From contig DLHT01000011.1 of NCBI GenBank assembly GCA_002483365.1, forward strand, positions 310,001 through 374,000: DNA of 64,000 bases, read 5' to 3'. This DNA comes from Cellvibrio sp. UBA7661 (GTDB lineage Bacteria; Pseudomonadota; Gammaproteobacteria; Pseudomonadales; Cellvibrionaceae). Below are positions 44,586 through 52,951 of the stretch, in pieces. The translations under genes and the position numbers were made by a program. Position 1 is the first letter of the stretch, and each line of letters starts with the position of its first letter. The notes beneath the pieces are model-generated. The model saw nothing but the letters and a program-made list of their open reading frames with translations, had not been told where the DNA came from and did no database searches.

Positions 44586-45371
44586 GATCGCAACTTTGAT
44601 GATTTGGCCAAACGTTTTAAAAAAAATATTTATGGTGGCTTAAAAGGCGATATCCGTCTTGCGGTGTTGGAGCGTGATTGCAAAGCGCATTTGCCGATAA
44701 AGCCATTCAATGCTGCGCAAGATCGTTGGACAATTCTGGATGCTGGCGGTGGGCAGGGGCAATTTTCCCTGCAATTGGCGCATGCGGGTCATAATGTCGT
44801 GATCTGCGATATTTCTGCCGAAATGCTCAAGTTAGCCCAGGAGCAAGTTGAATCCTTGGGGCTAGCTGAGCGGGTACAATTAATCCATTGTGCGATACAG
44901 GATTTACCACAACATTTTCCTGCAGGCTTGCCGGCATTTGATCTGGTTATTTGTCACGCGGTGATGGAATGGATGCAAGAGCCCCGTAGTTTGCTGCCAT
45001 ATTTGTTGCGATATTTAAAGCCACAGGGATACTTATCGCTAACGTTTTATAATCGCCATTCATTAATTTACAAAAATTTACTGCGCACCAACTTTAAAAA
45101 AATTATCAATAAAGATTACGGTGGTTCGCGCGGCAGTCTTACGCCTATTAATCCACTGGAACCCGAGCAAGTTATTAATTGGGTTACTGATGCGCAACTG
45201 TGCGTGCTGGCACATAGCGGTATCCGCGTGTTCCATGATTATATTTTCAATGAAGAGCATCGGGAGCGCGAGCCTGACACGCTGGTGGAGTTAGAGCTCC
45301 AGTTTTCCCAGCAAGAGCCTTATCGTTCGCTTGGTCGCTACATTCATTTGTTACTAAAAGCAGGGAATTAA
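44562..45371 (+). CDS. cmoM: tRNA 5-carboxymethoxyuridine methyltransferase
   Basis: 269 residues from ATG 44562 (RBS-like ggaa before it; the upstream GTG at 44529 would add a non-homologous tail). A class I SAM methyltransferase with ILDAGGGQGQFSLQLA, VVICDISAEMLKLAQEQ and LVICHAVMEWM. The N-terminus QDRNFDDLAKRFKKNIYGGLKG closely resembles E. coli CmoM (SmtA), which methyl-esterifies cmo5U34 of tRNA to mcmo5U. It converges with the DnaJ-like gene, ends overlapping by 4 nt. Confidence 0.9.
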   Translation: MAKEPVGQDRNFDDLAKRFKKNIYGGLKGDIRLAVLERDCKAHLPIKPFNAAQDRWTILDAGGGQGQFSLQLAHAGHNVVICDISAEMLKLAQEQVESLGLAERVQLIHCAIQDLPQHFPAGLPAFDLVICHAVMEWMQEPRSLLPYLLRYLKPQGYLSLTFYNRHSLIYKNLLRTNFKKIINKDYGGSRGSLTPINPLEPEQVINWVTDAQLCVLAHSGIRVFHDYIFNEEHREREPDTLVELELQFSQQEPYRSLGRYIHLLLKAGN

Positions 45372-45886
45372 CTCGCCTTGATTTTCTCCAATAATAAATC
45401 GCGAGCCTGATTGATTTTTGCAGCGAGATAATCGTTCCCGCCACGATCAGGATGTAATTTTTGGATGAGTCGGCGATGCGCATCCTGAATCATGGTTTCC
45501 GTAATCTCGCCATTCTCAATATCGCCCGATAATCCCAAAACATCTAACGCTTCCTGAATAGGCATGATGACTGTAGGTGATGTGTGCGGCTGTTCAGTGC
45601 TTGCTCCCTGTGCGCCCTGCTGATTTTTCTTGTGCTTCAGCCAAAAGGGCAGTAATTGACTGGCTAGACCATAGAGGGTGCGGATGAAAGGAATTAATGC
45701 GCCCAGTGCAGCGCCAAGCCAGTGCATTTTTCCGGTGACGACCATAACCAGTAATATGCCAAGAAACACGCCCGCCGCAACACGCCAAAGCGTTTTACGT
45801 TGTTGTGCAGGATCCATTTTTTTATAGCGGGCGCTGAGTATGATAATCAGGGTTACGATGACTGCAAATAACAGAATTTTAAACAT
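45368..45886 (-). CDS. Membrane J-domain protein, Tim14/Pam18-like
   Basis: 172 residues. One hydrophobic N-terminal helix plus a second near 40-65 is followed by a polar linker and a C-terminal J-like domain with AHRRLIQKLHPDRGGNDYLAAKINQARDLLL, including the HPD motif essential for Hsp70 stimulation. A C-terminal J domain on a membrane anchor is the layout of mitochondrial Tim14 and its bacterial relatives. It would recruit DnaK to the inner membrane; client unknown. Confidence 0.85.
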   Translation of the reverse strand: MFKILLFAVIVTLIIILSARYKKMDPAQQRKTLWRVAAGVFLGILLVMVVTGKMHWLGAALGALIPFIRTLYGLASQLLPFWLKHKKNQQGAQGASTEQPHTSPTVIMPIQEALDVLGLSGDIENGEITETMIQDAHRRLIQKLHPDRGGNDYLAAKINQARDLLLEKIKAS

Positions 45887-46078
45887 GTAGCCTCCACTGG
45901 ACAGATGCGCATTATAAGCAGCTCTTTTTATTTGCTGATAGTGCTTTTACTGACATTGTCTTTGTCGTTCATGGGCTGTGTTTTTTGGTGTCTGGGCGAA
46001 TGTTAGCTATGCTGTATCTTAATCTGAGAGTAATGTGAAAGTAATAATAGTTAGCTTCATTTTTATAGGTATTAACGG

Positions 46079-47827
46079 ATGTTACCAATTGCGAAAAGTC
46101 AGTCGGCTTACAGTGAGCTGATCCGATGGCAGCGCTTTACATTATGTGTAATGTGTTTATGTCTAATGGCCTGCGGCGGGGGAGGTGACGGGTCATCCAA
46201 TCCGATTTCAGGTAACAGTAAAACCTCGTCCTCTGCGCAATCTTCTCTATTGGCCAGTAGCAGTCAGCCCAGCGTGTCTTCATTGGCTGGCTCATCTCTA
46301 TCACGCTCTTCATTATCTTCCGTTGTGACAATTAATGGTCTAATTACTTACGACTGGGTGCCGCACAACAGCAATCATATTGGGTTAAATTATTCTGCTG
46401 CTGAAATAAAGCCCGGCAGAGGATTGCTCGTTGAATTGCTAGATGAGAATAATCAGATTTTGTTTTTTTCTACCACGAATAGCGAAGGCTTTTATTCATT
46501 TAGTGTTGAGCGCGATAAGCTGGTAAAAGTGCGCGTGAAAGCCCAGTTGCGTAACAATCAATCTCCTTCATGGAATTTTAAAGTTACTGATAACACCAAT
46601 AATAATGCGCTATATGCAATGGACGGTAATTTAATTGCTGCAACAGACAATACTGCTGTGCGGCATTTACATGCACCTTCCGGCTGGACAGGAGCGGCTT
46701 ATACCCAGCCGCGCGTCGCAGCTCCTTTTGCTATTGCAGATTCCGTATACATTGCGATTGAGCGAGTGATGGTGGCGGGCAATACTCGCAATTTTCCCAC
46801 CTTGGAGTTGCGTTGGAGCACCAATAATAAAGCAGCTGAAGGAGATGTATTATTGGGGGAAATTGGTACCAGTTATTTTGATGGTGATGCGATTTATATC
46901 TTAGGGGATGAAAATAACGATACAGATGAATACGACAGTCATGTGATTTTGCATGAGTGGGGACATTATTTTGAAGCGGCATTTTCACGTACGGATAGTA
47001 TCGGCGGCGATCATACTTACGGTGATAAAATGGATATGCGCGTGGCGATGTCAGAGGGCTTTTCAAATGCGTTTTCTGCCATGATGCTGGATGATCCTGA
47101 TTATCGCGACGCAAGCGGCTCACTGCAATCCAGTGGTTTTTCAAGCGATGTCAGCCGTAAAGTTCACAGTGTGCGCGGTTGGTATTCAGAGGCTTCGGTA
47201 CAATCCATTCTTTATAATTTTTATACATCCGGTGTTGGAAAAACAATGCGTGATTTTTCCGATATTTTTAGCATCATGACGTCTTCCGGGTACGCGCAGA
47301 GTACTGCACTTACATCAATTTATGTGTTTTCTGATGGATTGCGTAACCTGCTGCCAAGTCAAACTACCAATATCAACAATTTATTGAGTGAGCAAAATAT
47401 CGCGCTTACCGATGCTTTTGGGGTGGGGGAGAGTAACTCTGGTGGTTACGCAGGAAGTTTGCCAGTTTATAAAATCATACAGCCAGATAATGCGCCCATT
47501 AATGTGTGCAGTACCAATCGATTTGGTGCTTATAATAAATTAGCAACAGCACAATTTTTTGTCGTGAATATTACCTCTGCGGGCACCTATGAGTTCAGTG
47601 TTCAGGAGGCTGAAGAATCTGGTGACTCAGACCCTGATTTGTATCTTTATTCCAACGGTTTTTTGAGGGCAATTGCGGAGGGAGCAGAAATTGATCAGGA
47701 GCGCCTTTCCCAATTTTTATCTGCGGGTACTTATGTAATTGAGTTAGTAGATGCGCGTGTAATGACAGATGAGAATCTGGAAGATGTTACCGCTTGTTTT
47801 AATGTGCAGCTGCAGTTATCAAATTAA
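46079..47827 (+). CDS. Lipoprotein zinc metallopeptidase (HEWGH), Ser-rich linker
   Basis: 582 residues. A lipoprotein signal with lipobox LMAC near residue 32 is followed by Gly-rich (GGGGDGSS) and Ser-rich linker segments (about 35-80) of the kind common in Cellvibrio secreted proteins. The peptidase core has HEWGHYFEAAF near 290 and, about 40 residues later, MSEGFSNAFSAMM, whose Glu would be the third zinc ligand as in gluzincins. The C-terminal 130 residues (ITSAGTYEFSVQEAEE, DPDLYLYS, SAGTYVIELVDA) look like a pre-peptidase C-terminal-type beta-sandwich. The substrate is unknown. The next gene encodes a second lipoprotein 13 nt downstream. Confidence 0.7.
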   Translation: MLPIAKSQSAYSELIRWQRFTLCVMCLCLMACGGGGDGSSNPISGNSKTSSSAQSSLLASSSQPSVSSLAGSSLSRSSLSSVVTINGLITYDWVPHNSNHIGLNYSAAEIKPGRGLLVELLDENNQILFFSTTNSEGFYSFSVERDKLVKVRVKAQLRNNQSPSWNFKVTDNTNNNALYAMDGNLIAATDNTAVRHLHAPSGWTGAAYTQPRVAAPFAIADSVYIAIERVMVAGNTRNFPTLELRWSTNNKAAEGDVLLGEIGTSYFDGDAIYILGDENNDTDEYDSHVILHEWGHYFEAAFSRTDSIGGDHTYGDKMDMRVAMSEGFSNAFSAMMLDDPDYRDASGSLQSSGFSSDVSRKVHSVRGWYSEASVQSILYNFYTSGVGKTMRDFSDIFSIMTSSGYAQSTALTSIYVFSDGLRNLLPSQTTNINNLLSEQNIALTDAFGVGESNSGGYAGSLPVYKIIQPDNAPINVCSTNRFGAYNKLATAQFFVVNITSAGTYEFSVQEAEESGDSDPDLYLYSNGFLRAIAEGAEIDQERLSQFLSAGTYVIELVDARVMTDENLEDVTACFNVQLQLSN

Positions 47828-47840
47828 AGGAGTCTGTGCT

Positions 47841-48392
47841 GTGTGGAATAAAATCGTGTTTTATCCTGTTGTGTGTTTATTAAGTGTGATTGTATTGATC
47901 GCTTGTAAGCAAGAGTCCATATCAAAAGAGATGCAGCCATCGGCTGGACAAACAGAACACCGGCATTCGCCAGGAAAACCAGGCGCTTCAGTAAGCTTGA
48001 AAAATTCGCAGCCGTTGTTTCTTTCTAAAACGGGTGTTTATGAGTATGGTATTGATTTACTTTCCGGGTTTTCGACGGGGTTGATGACAGTGACAGTATC
48101 CTCAAACGGTACAATTGAATTGATATCAACACAATCACAATTTGAGTTTTCACCAGATGCATCGGGTGAGTATCACATTCCTTTGAAAATCCATGTGCGT
48201 GAGCCGGGTCGGCACTATATCCAGTTACATGTATCATTGAATGAAACTGACAGGGTCTCTACACGAGCTCTTACCGCCATAGTACAGGTAGGTGAATCTT
48301 CTCCCAAATTACAGAAGGCTGCGCAGGCAAGTTCAAAACCAGCAGATGGCGTTATTTCGTTGCCGGCACAAGAGACTATTTCTTCGCAATAA
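47841..48392 (+). CDS. Small lipoprotein cotranscribed with the metallopeptidase
   Basis: 183 residues from GTG 47841, chosen because aaaggag lies 8 nt upstream and the start gives a short, proper lipoprotein signal with lipobox LIAC near residue 20. The remainder is a polar linker plus a beta-rich domain (YEYGIDLLSGFSTGLMTVTVSSNG ... GRHYIQLHVSLNET). Not recognised. Its place 13 nt after the metallopeptidase gene suggests a partner, chaperone or substrate of it. Confidence 0.65.
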   Translation: MWNKIVFYPVVCLLSVIVLIACKQESISKEMQPSAGQTEHRHSPGKPGASVSLKNSQPLFLSKTGVYEYGIDLLSGFSTGLMTVTVSSNGTIELISTQSQFEFSPDASGEYHIPLKIHVREPGRHYIQLHVSLNETDRVSTRALTAIVQVGESSPKLQKAAQASSKPADGVISLPAQETISSQ

Positions 48393-48419
48393 TTCAATGC
48401 GAGTCCCGCTTTGTTATAA

Positions 48420-48450
48420 TGGCCAGTTAAACACTGGCCATTTTCATTTT
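48420..48450 (+). terminator. Terminator-like hairpin before aguA
   Basis: tggccagt-taaac-actggcca is followed by ttttcatttt. It ends the lipoprotein transcript. A TATAAT hexamer lies immediately upstream (about 48415-48420) and could be part of an aguA promoter, but no clear -35 was seen. Confidence 0.65.
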
Positions 48451-48464
48451 AATGAGGAATTTTT

Positions 48465-49532
48465 ATGTCAAATCAAAGACTGCCCGCTGAATGGGAGCCA
48501 CAAGATGCTGTGCTCTTGACTTGGCCACATAAAAACTCGCCATGGGATTGGATTTTGGATGATGTGGTTGAGCTCTATGAAGCATTGGTGACCGTTATCT
48601 GTGATTATGCCGATGTCATTATTGCAGTCCCTGAAGAGCAGCTTGAAGAGGTGCGTAAACGTCTTGAAGATATGGGAGCTCCGCTGGAATATATCCATCT
48701 GTATCCCTGCATGAGCAATGACAGTTGGGCGCGAGATCACGGACCATTAACCGTCATCACTCCTGAAGGATTTAAATTGCTTGATTTCAAATTTAATGGA
48801 TGGGGAAATAAATTTCCTCATGATCTGGATGATCAAATATCACGGCAACTATTTTCACAAAATGCGTTCCCTTGTGCGCAAATTGAAAGTCATGATTGGG
48901 TTCTCGAAGGCGGTTCAATTGAAACCGATGGTGAAGGTACTTTATTGACCACATCGTCATGCTTGTTAAATAAAAACCGTAATCCCGAATTGACAAAACA
49001 GGATATCGAGGCGCGGTTAAAGTCCGTGTTTGGCGTACAAAAAATTAATTGGTTGGATCATGGTTATCTCGCAGGTGATGATACCGATAGCCACATTGAT
49101 ACACTGGCGCGTTTGTGCCCTAACAATACTATTGTTTACACCGCCTGTGATGATGAAAGTGATGAGCATTACGCCGAACTGAAAAAAATGGAGGCGCAGT
49201 TAAAAACATTTACAAATGCGGCAGGGCAACCTTATCGATTATTACCGTTGCCTTGGGCAGGTGTGGTACTTGGTGAAGAAAGCGGTGAGCGACTGCCATC
49301 GACGTATGCCAACTTTTTAATCATCAATGAAGCCGTGTTAGTTCCGATTTATAATTTACCTATGGATGAGGATGCGCTGGAGGTGATTGCACAGGCTTTT
49401 CCCGGGTATGAGATATTTGGTATTCCCTGTTCAGCATTGATTGAGCAGGGCGGGAGTTTGCATTGTATTACTATGCAAATTCCAGAGGGCGTGTTGTGGC
49501 AAATTCCCGATGGAACCTTGGAGTTGGTGTAA
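48465..49532 (+). CDS. aguA: Agmatine deiminase
   Basis: 355 residues. It hydrolyses agmatine to N-carbamoylputrescine and ammonia. The family features are visible: SNDSWARDHGP (substrate Asp/Arg), WVLEGGSIETDGEGT, HGYLAGDDTDSHIDTLAR with the catalytic His, and the nucleophile Cys in EQGGSLHCITMQIP near the C-terminus. RBS gagga precedes ATG. Its stop overlaps the aguB start by one base (TAATG). It consumes the product of speA at 20 kb. Confidence 0.96.
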   Translation: MSNQRLPAEWEPQDAVLLTWPHKNSPWDWILDDVVELYEALVTVICDYADVIIAVPEEQLEEVRKRLEDMGAPLEYIHLYPCMSNDSWARDHGPLTVITPEGFKLLDFKFNGWGNKFPHDLDDQISRQLFSQNAFPCAQIESHDWVLEGGSIETDGEGTLLTTSSCLLNKNRNPELTKQDIEARLKSVFGVQKINWLDHGYLAGDDTDSHIDTLARLCPNNTIVYTACDDESDEHYAELKKMEAQLKTFTNAAGQPYRLLPLPWAGVVLGEESGERLPSTYANFLIINEAVLVPIYNLPMDEDALEVIAQAFPGYEIFGIPCSALIEQGGSLHCITMQIPEGVLWQIPDGTLELV

Positions 49533-50443
49533 TGCAAAATAATTTCTCTCAGAATAAAGCCAAAAAAACATTGAAGATTGGCGTAGTGCAACAATCCTGT
49601 ACAGCAGATATGGATGCTAACTTTTCAAAAACGTTACAGCAGATCAGGGTGCTTGCCGGGCAAGGAGCAGAATTGATTGTGTTGCAAGAGTTGCATCGCG
49701 GGTTATATTTTTGCCAGCAAGAAATTGCACAAAATTTTGATCTTGCAGAAAATATTCCTGGGTCAAGTACCGGGATATTGGGTGAGTTGGCAAAAGAGTT
49801 AAATCTGGTTATTGTTGCTTCGCTTTTTGAAAAGCGTGCGGCCGGGTTGCATCACAATACTGCAGTAGTTATCGAGCGCGATGGCAGTATCGCAGGCAAA
49901 TATCGCAAAATGCATATTCCTGACGACCCAGGGTATTACGAAAAATTTTATTTTACTCCCGGGGATCTAGGGTTTCATCCAATCCAGACTTCAGTTGGAA
50001 AATTGGGCGTATTGGTGTGTTGGGATCAGTGGTTTCCAGAAGCTGCACGTTTGATGGCAATGGCTGGAGCTGATTTGCTTGTGTATCCCACTGCAATAGG
50101 CTGGTCACTGAGTGAGGATAAAGCAGAGCAAGCCCGTCAGCGTGATGCGTGGATTACAGTGCAGCGAGCTCATGCGATCGCAAACGGGTTACCTGTCGTT
50201 AGTGTGAATCGTGTTGGGTATGAGTCAGATCCCGCAGGTGGTGAAGGATTATTATTTTGGGGCAGCAGTTTTGTTGCCGGGCCTCAAGGTGAGTTTTTGT
50301 TTACGGCAGGGGTTGAGCAAGAACAAAGTGCAGTTGTTGAGGTTGATCTTGAGCGTAGTGAGGAGGTTCGTAGGATGTGGCCGTATCTCCGTGACAGGCG
50401 TATAGATCACTATGGCGATCTATTAAAAATATATCGTGATTGA
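49532..50443 (+). CDS. aguB: N-carbamoylputrescine amidohydrolase
   Basis: 303 residues. A nitrilase-superfamily enzyme with the Glu-Lys-Cys triad in LQELHRG, YRKMHIPD and LVCWDQWFPEAA. It releases putrescine, CO2 and ammonia from N-carbamoylputrescine, completing the arginine-to-putrescine route. ATG 49532 overlaps the aguA stop (TAATG), so translation is coupled. An inverted repeat follows. Confidence 0.95.
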   Translation: MQNNFSQNKAKKTLKIGVVQQSCTADMDANFSKTLQQIRVLAGQGAELIVLQELHRGLYFCQQEIAQNFDLAENIPGSSTGILGELAKELNLVIVASLFEKRAAGLHHNTAVVIERDGSIAGKYRKMHIPDDPGYYEKFYFTPGDLGFHPIQTSVGKLGVLVCWDQWFPEAARLMAMAGADLLVYPTAIGWSLSEDKAEQARQRDAWITVQRAHAIANGLPVVSVNRVGYESDPAGGEGLLFWGSSFVAGPQGEFLFTAGVEQEQSAVVEVDLERSEEVRRMWPYLRDRRIDHYGDLLKIYRD

Positions 50444-50446
50444 CCA

Positions 50447-50479
50447 CTAGAAAAGCCGTTCTTACGGCTTTTCTAGTTT
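50447..50479 (+). terminator. Terminator after aguB
   Basis: A perfect 12-bp stem (ctagaaaagccg / cggcttttctag) with a 6-nt loop and a short T-run. Confidence 0.8.
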
Positions 50480-50584
50480 GATACACTAAAAAAAGAAAGT
50501 TTAAATTATTTCTGGTTATCGTATCCATTTGAACTAAACTGAAACCAATTTATTAACGTTGTGATATTCAAAAAACCAACACTT

Positions 50585-51286
50585 ATGGATTCATCCCCTT
50601 CGTTTATTGATTCGGTTTCCCTGTCTTGCCCGCAAGGGGATATGCCATGCAAATTCCAGCAAGAACTGGAGCTGTTACGTAAAGAAATAGATTCTTTAAA
50701 AGAGCAGGTCAGAACGGATGCGCTGACTGGTCTCTATAATTTTCGTTTTTTTTCTGATGCCTTGCCCCTTGAAATGGAGCGCGCGCGCCGCTCCTTTCAA
50801 CCACTATCCTTGATTATTCTGGATATTGATCATTTCAAAATGTTTAATGATCGATGGGGGCATGAGCTTGGTAATCAGGCATTGGTACATATCGCTAAAT
50901 TAATTGGATTAACATTTCGCAAACTTGATTTGGCGTGTCGTTTTGGTGGTGAAGAATTTGTCATTTTATTGCCGAATACCGATCTGCGTCAGGCATCGCA
51001 GGTTGCTGAACGTTTGCGTGAAGCTATCGCCTCTACACCACTAAAGTATGGACAAGAATCCATATCTATAACGGCCAGTATTGGTGTCGACGAATTTCGC
51101 GGAAATCATAGTGATTCACCAGAGGGCTTTGTCGAAAGAGTTGATGCTTGGCTTTATCAAGCAAAACATGCTGGCCGTAATTGTGTGAAAGGGCCACAGA
51201 TTGAATCTACGGAAACTATCTCTACAGTTACTCTTGAAGAAAAAGACGCGCTCTTTGGCGTTTTTGGTGATACCACTGATCAGTGA
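50585..51286 (+). CDS. Diguanylate cyclase (GGDEF), cytoplasmic
   Basis: 233 residues from ATG 50585 (GTG 50561 is the alternative; no strong RBS for either). A short N-terminal segment with a coiled coil (FQQELELLRKEIDSLKEQV) leads into the GGDEF domain: DALTGLYNFRFF, ILDIDHFKMFNDRWGHELG, the active-site GGEEF, and the product-inhibition I-site RKLD exactly five residues before it. It therefore should make c-di-GMP and be feedback regulated. No sensory domain is seen, so dimerisation through the coiled coil may be the control point. The C-terminal tail of about 35 residues is acidic. Confidence 0.88.
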   Translation: MDSSPSFIDSVSLSCPQGDMPCKFQQELELLRKEIDSLKEQVRTDALTGLYNFRFFSDALPLEMERARRSFQPLSLIILDIDHFKMFNDRWGHELGNQALVHIAKLIGLTFRKLDLACRFGGEEFVILLPNTDLRQASQVAERLREAIASTPLKYGQESISITASIGVDEFRGNHSDSPEGFVERVDAWLYQAKHAGRNCVKGPQIESTETISTVTLEEKDALFGVFGDTTDQ

Positions 51287-51302
51287 TTAAAAAGGTGTTT
51301 TT

Positions 51303-51776
51303 ATGTCTTTTCCCAAAATTGGTAATCTAGCTCCATCATTTAAATTGAAAAATCAGGCAGGTGTTGATGTTTGTCTAAAGGACTTCAAGGGTAAAAAAAA
51401 TGTTGTTGTCTATTTTTATCCCAAAGCCTCTACTCCGGGATGTACTGTTCAGGCTTGTGGTGTGAGAGATTCGCGAGCGGAGTTTGATTCTTTGGATTCT
51501 GTAATATTGGGAATAAGCCCTGATGCTCCCGCAAAACTGCAGAAGTTTATTGATAAGTATGATCTTAATTTCAATCTGTTAGCGGATGAAGATCATGCGG
51601 TTGCTGAGCAGTATGGTGTTTGGGGGCTTAAAAAATTTATGGGGCGTGAATTTATGGGGATTTTACGTACGAGCTTTATAATCAATAAAGATGGCCGGCT
51701 CACACATATACTGGATAAGGTTAATACTAAAACTCATGATCAAGATGTGCTCAATATTCTACGTAATGGCATTTAA
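51303..51776 (+). CDS. bcp: Thiol peroxidase / bacterioferritin comigratory protein
   Basis: 157 residues. An atypical 2-Cys peroxiredoxin of the BCP/PrxQ type: the peroxidatic and resolving Cys are five residues apart in STPGCTVQACGVRD. It reduces H2O2 and organic peroxides with thioredoxin. The GGDEF stop and this ATG are 16 nt apart; cotranscription is possible. Confidence 0.93.
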   Translation: MSFPKIGNLAPSFKLKNQAGVDVCLKDFKGKKNVVVYFYPKASTPGCTVQACGVRDSRAEFDSLDSVILGISPDAPAKLQKFIDKYDLNFNLLADEDHAVAEQYGVWGLKKFMGREFMGILRTSFIINKDGRLTHILDKVNTKTHDQDVLNILRNGI

Positions 51777-51843
51777 ACCTTCTTTAATATAATTTTGTGA
51801 AATAAAAAGCTATAGCTTTGACTGGAAATCATACACATTTCTC

Positions 51844-51871
51844 TTTGTTTCAAAAAAAGTTCGTCTATAAT
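51844..51871 (+). promoter_or_regulatory. Possible promoter for the small AraC-type gene
   Basis: TTTGTT, a 16-nt spacer and a perfect TATAAT at 51866-51871. The leader would be about 120 nt. Confidence 0.35.
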
Positions 51872-51903
51872 TCTTTTTAGTTGGGTGTAGAGATAGACTC
51901 ACC

Positions 51904-51978
51904 GATGATTGTTGATAATTTGGTGGACTTCGTTTCCATTAAGGAAAACACTCCTGATCGATTTCATAAATGCCCTTG
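51904..51978 (+). CDS. Possible 24-codon leader peptide upstream of the AraC-type gene
   Basis: An ATG-initiated frame of 24 codons ends 22 nt before the chosen start of the regulator. It has no clear RBS. It may be a regulatory upstream frame or chance. Confidence 0.2.
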
Positions 51979-51999
51979 ATTGGCAAAGGAGACGCCTGG

Positions 52000-52443
52000 A
52001 TGATTCAATTACAGCGAATTTACCGTAACAGTGAGAACTTTTCCGAAAACTCTTTTGAAGGATCTGAAGTCAGATCTTATGCAGAATATCTTGCTATGGC
52101 GGAAATCCCCAAGTTTGAAGGTGTTTCTGCGCGAGTAGTGGATGCCTTAAAGCAAAGAGTTGGCCGTGATGACCTTTCGATTGACCGCATAGCCGAAGAT
52201 CTCAAGCTCTCCAAACGAACTTTACAGCGCCGATTGCAACAGCAAAATGCGAATTTTGCGCAATTACGCGATGTGTTGCGCTTTCACTATGCCATCAAAT
52301 ACCTTATTGACGATCATATGAGCGTGGATACTGTTTCCAAGGCCTTGGACTTTTCCGACCGGACTAGCTTTACAAACGCTTTTAAGCGCTGGACAAGCTT
52401 ATCGCCGAGTGTGTTTCGAAAGTTGTTCCGGGATTATGCATAG
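52000..52443 (+). CDS. Small AraC/XylS-type DNA-binding protein (HTH domain only)
   Basis: 147 residues from ATG 52000, chosen because aaagga lies 9 nt upstream; an in-frame ATG at 51970 lacks an RBS. The C-terminal two-thirds is a complete AraC double helix-turn-helix: LSIDRIAEDLKLSKRTLQRRL and DTVSKALDFSDRTSFTNAFKRW, ending SPSVFRKLF. The usual N-terminal ligand-binding domain of about 170 residues is absent, replaced by some 55 unrecognised residues. A ligand-free or separately regulated activator is implied. No neighbour clearly indicates its regulon. Confidence 0.85.
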   Translation: MIQLQRIYRNSENFSENSFEGSEVRSYAEYLAMAEIPKFEGVSARVVDALKQRVGRDDLSIDRIAEDLKLSKRTLQRRLQQQNANFAQLRDVLRFHYAIKYLIDDHMSVDTVSKALDFSDRTSFTNAFKRWTSLSPSVFRKLFRDYA

Positions 52444-52533
52444 GTTTCCTAATACCTCGTGTATTCAGCGCTAATTGCCTGCTTCTTTTAAAACGGGTAG
52501 AGTTAGTGCTTTTTATTCTACGAGGTTAGTTTC

Positions 52534-52878
52534 ATGAGTTTCTTTATAGCATCCGCAATGGCTCAAGCTCAAACAGCTCCAGCTCCGCAAGGCAATCCAA
52601 TGATTACTTTGCTGATGTTTGGCGGTATGTTCCTGTTCATGTACCTTTTGATCATTCGCCCGCAGCGTAAGCGTCAAAAAGAACACCAAAATTTGGTTGC
52701 AGCTCTGGCTAAAGGTGATGAGGTCATAATGACCAGCGGTATGCTTGGTAAAATTCTTAGAGTGGATGACAATTATGTTGTGCTTGAAACTGGCAACAAT
52801 GTTGAATTGAAGTTCCAGAAAGTGGCTGTACATGCGGTCTTGCCGAAAGGTACTATTAAATCTATTGAATCAGCCTAA
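52534..52878 (+). CDS. yajC: Preprotein translocase accessory subunit YajC
   Basis: 114 residues. One N-terminal membrane helix (MITLLMFGGMFLFMYLLII) followed by RPQRKRQKEHQNL and the small conserved domain GDEVIMTSGMLGKILRVDDNYVVLE. It associates with SecDF and YidC at the inner membrane. RBS gagg precedes ATG. It is not next to tgt and secD here: an AraC gene is upstream and a transporter downstream. Confidence 0.93.
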   Translation: MSFFIASAMAQAQTAPAPQGNPMITLLMFGGMFLFMYLLIIRPQRKRQKEHQNLVAALAKGDEVIMTSGMLGKILRVDDNYVVLETGNNVELKFQKVAVHAVLPKGTIKSIESA

Positions 52879-52892
52879 ATAAACGGCTGTTG

Positions 52893-52920
52893 AAAAGGGG
52901 CTTCGGCCCCTTTTTTTATT
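52893..52920 (+). terminator. Terminator after yajC
   Basis: aaaggggc-ttcg-gccccttt with a tetraloop and a T-run directly after it. Confidence 0.93.
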
Positions 52921-52951
52921 TGTTAATTTTTTGCGCTCACATGAGGCTCTT

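Noticed and set aside
47769..47840. Upstream extension of the small lipoprotein gene
   Set aside because: It overlaps the metallopeptidase gene; GTG 47841 has the RBS and starts the lipoprotein signal.
51777..51843. Possible terminator after bcp
   Set aside because: AT-rich but no convincing stem.
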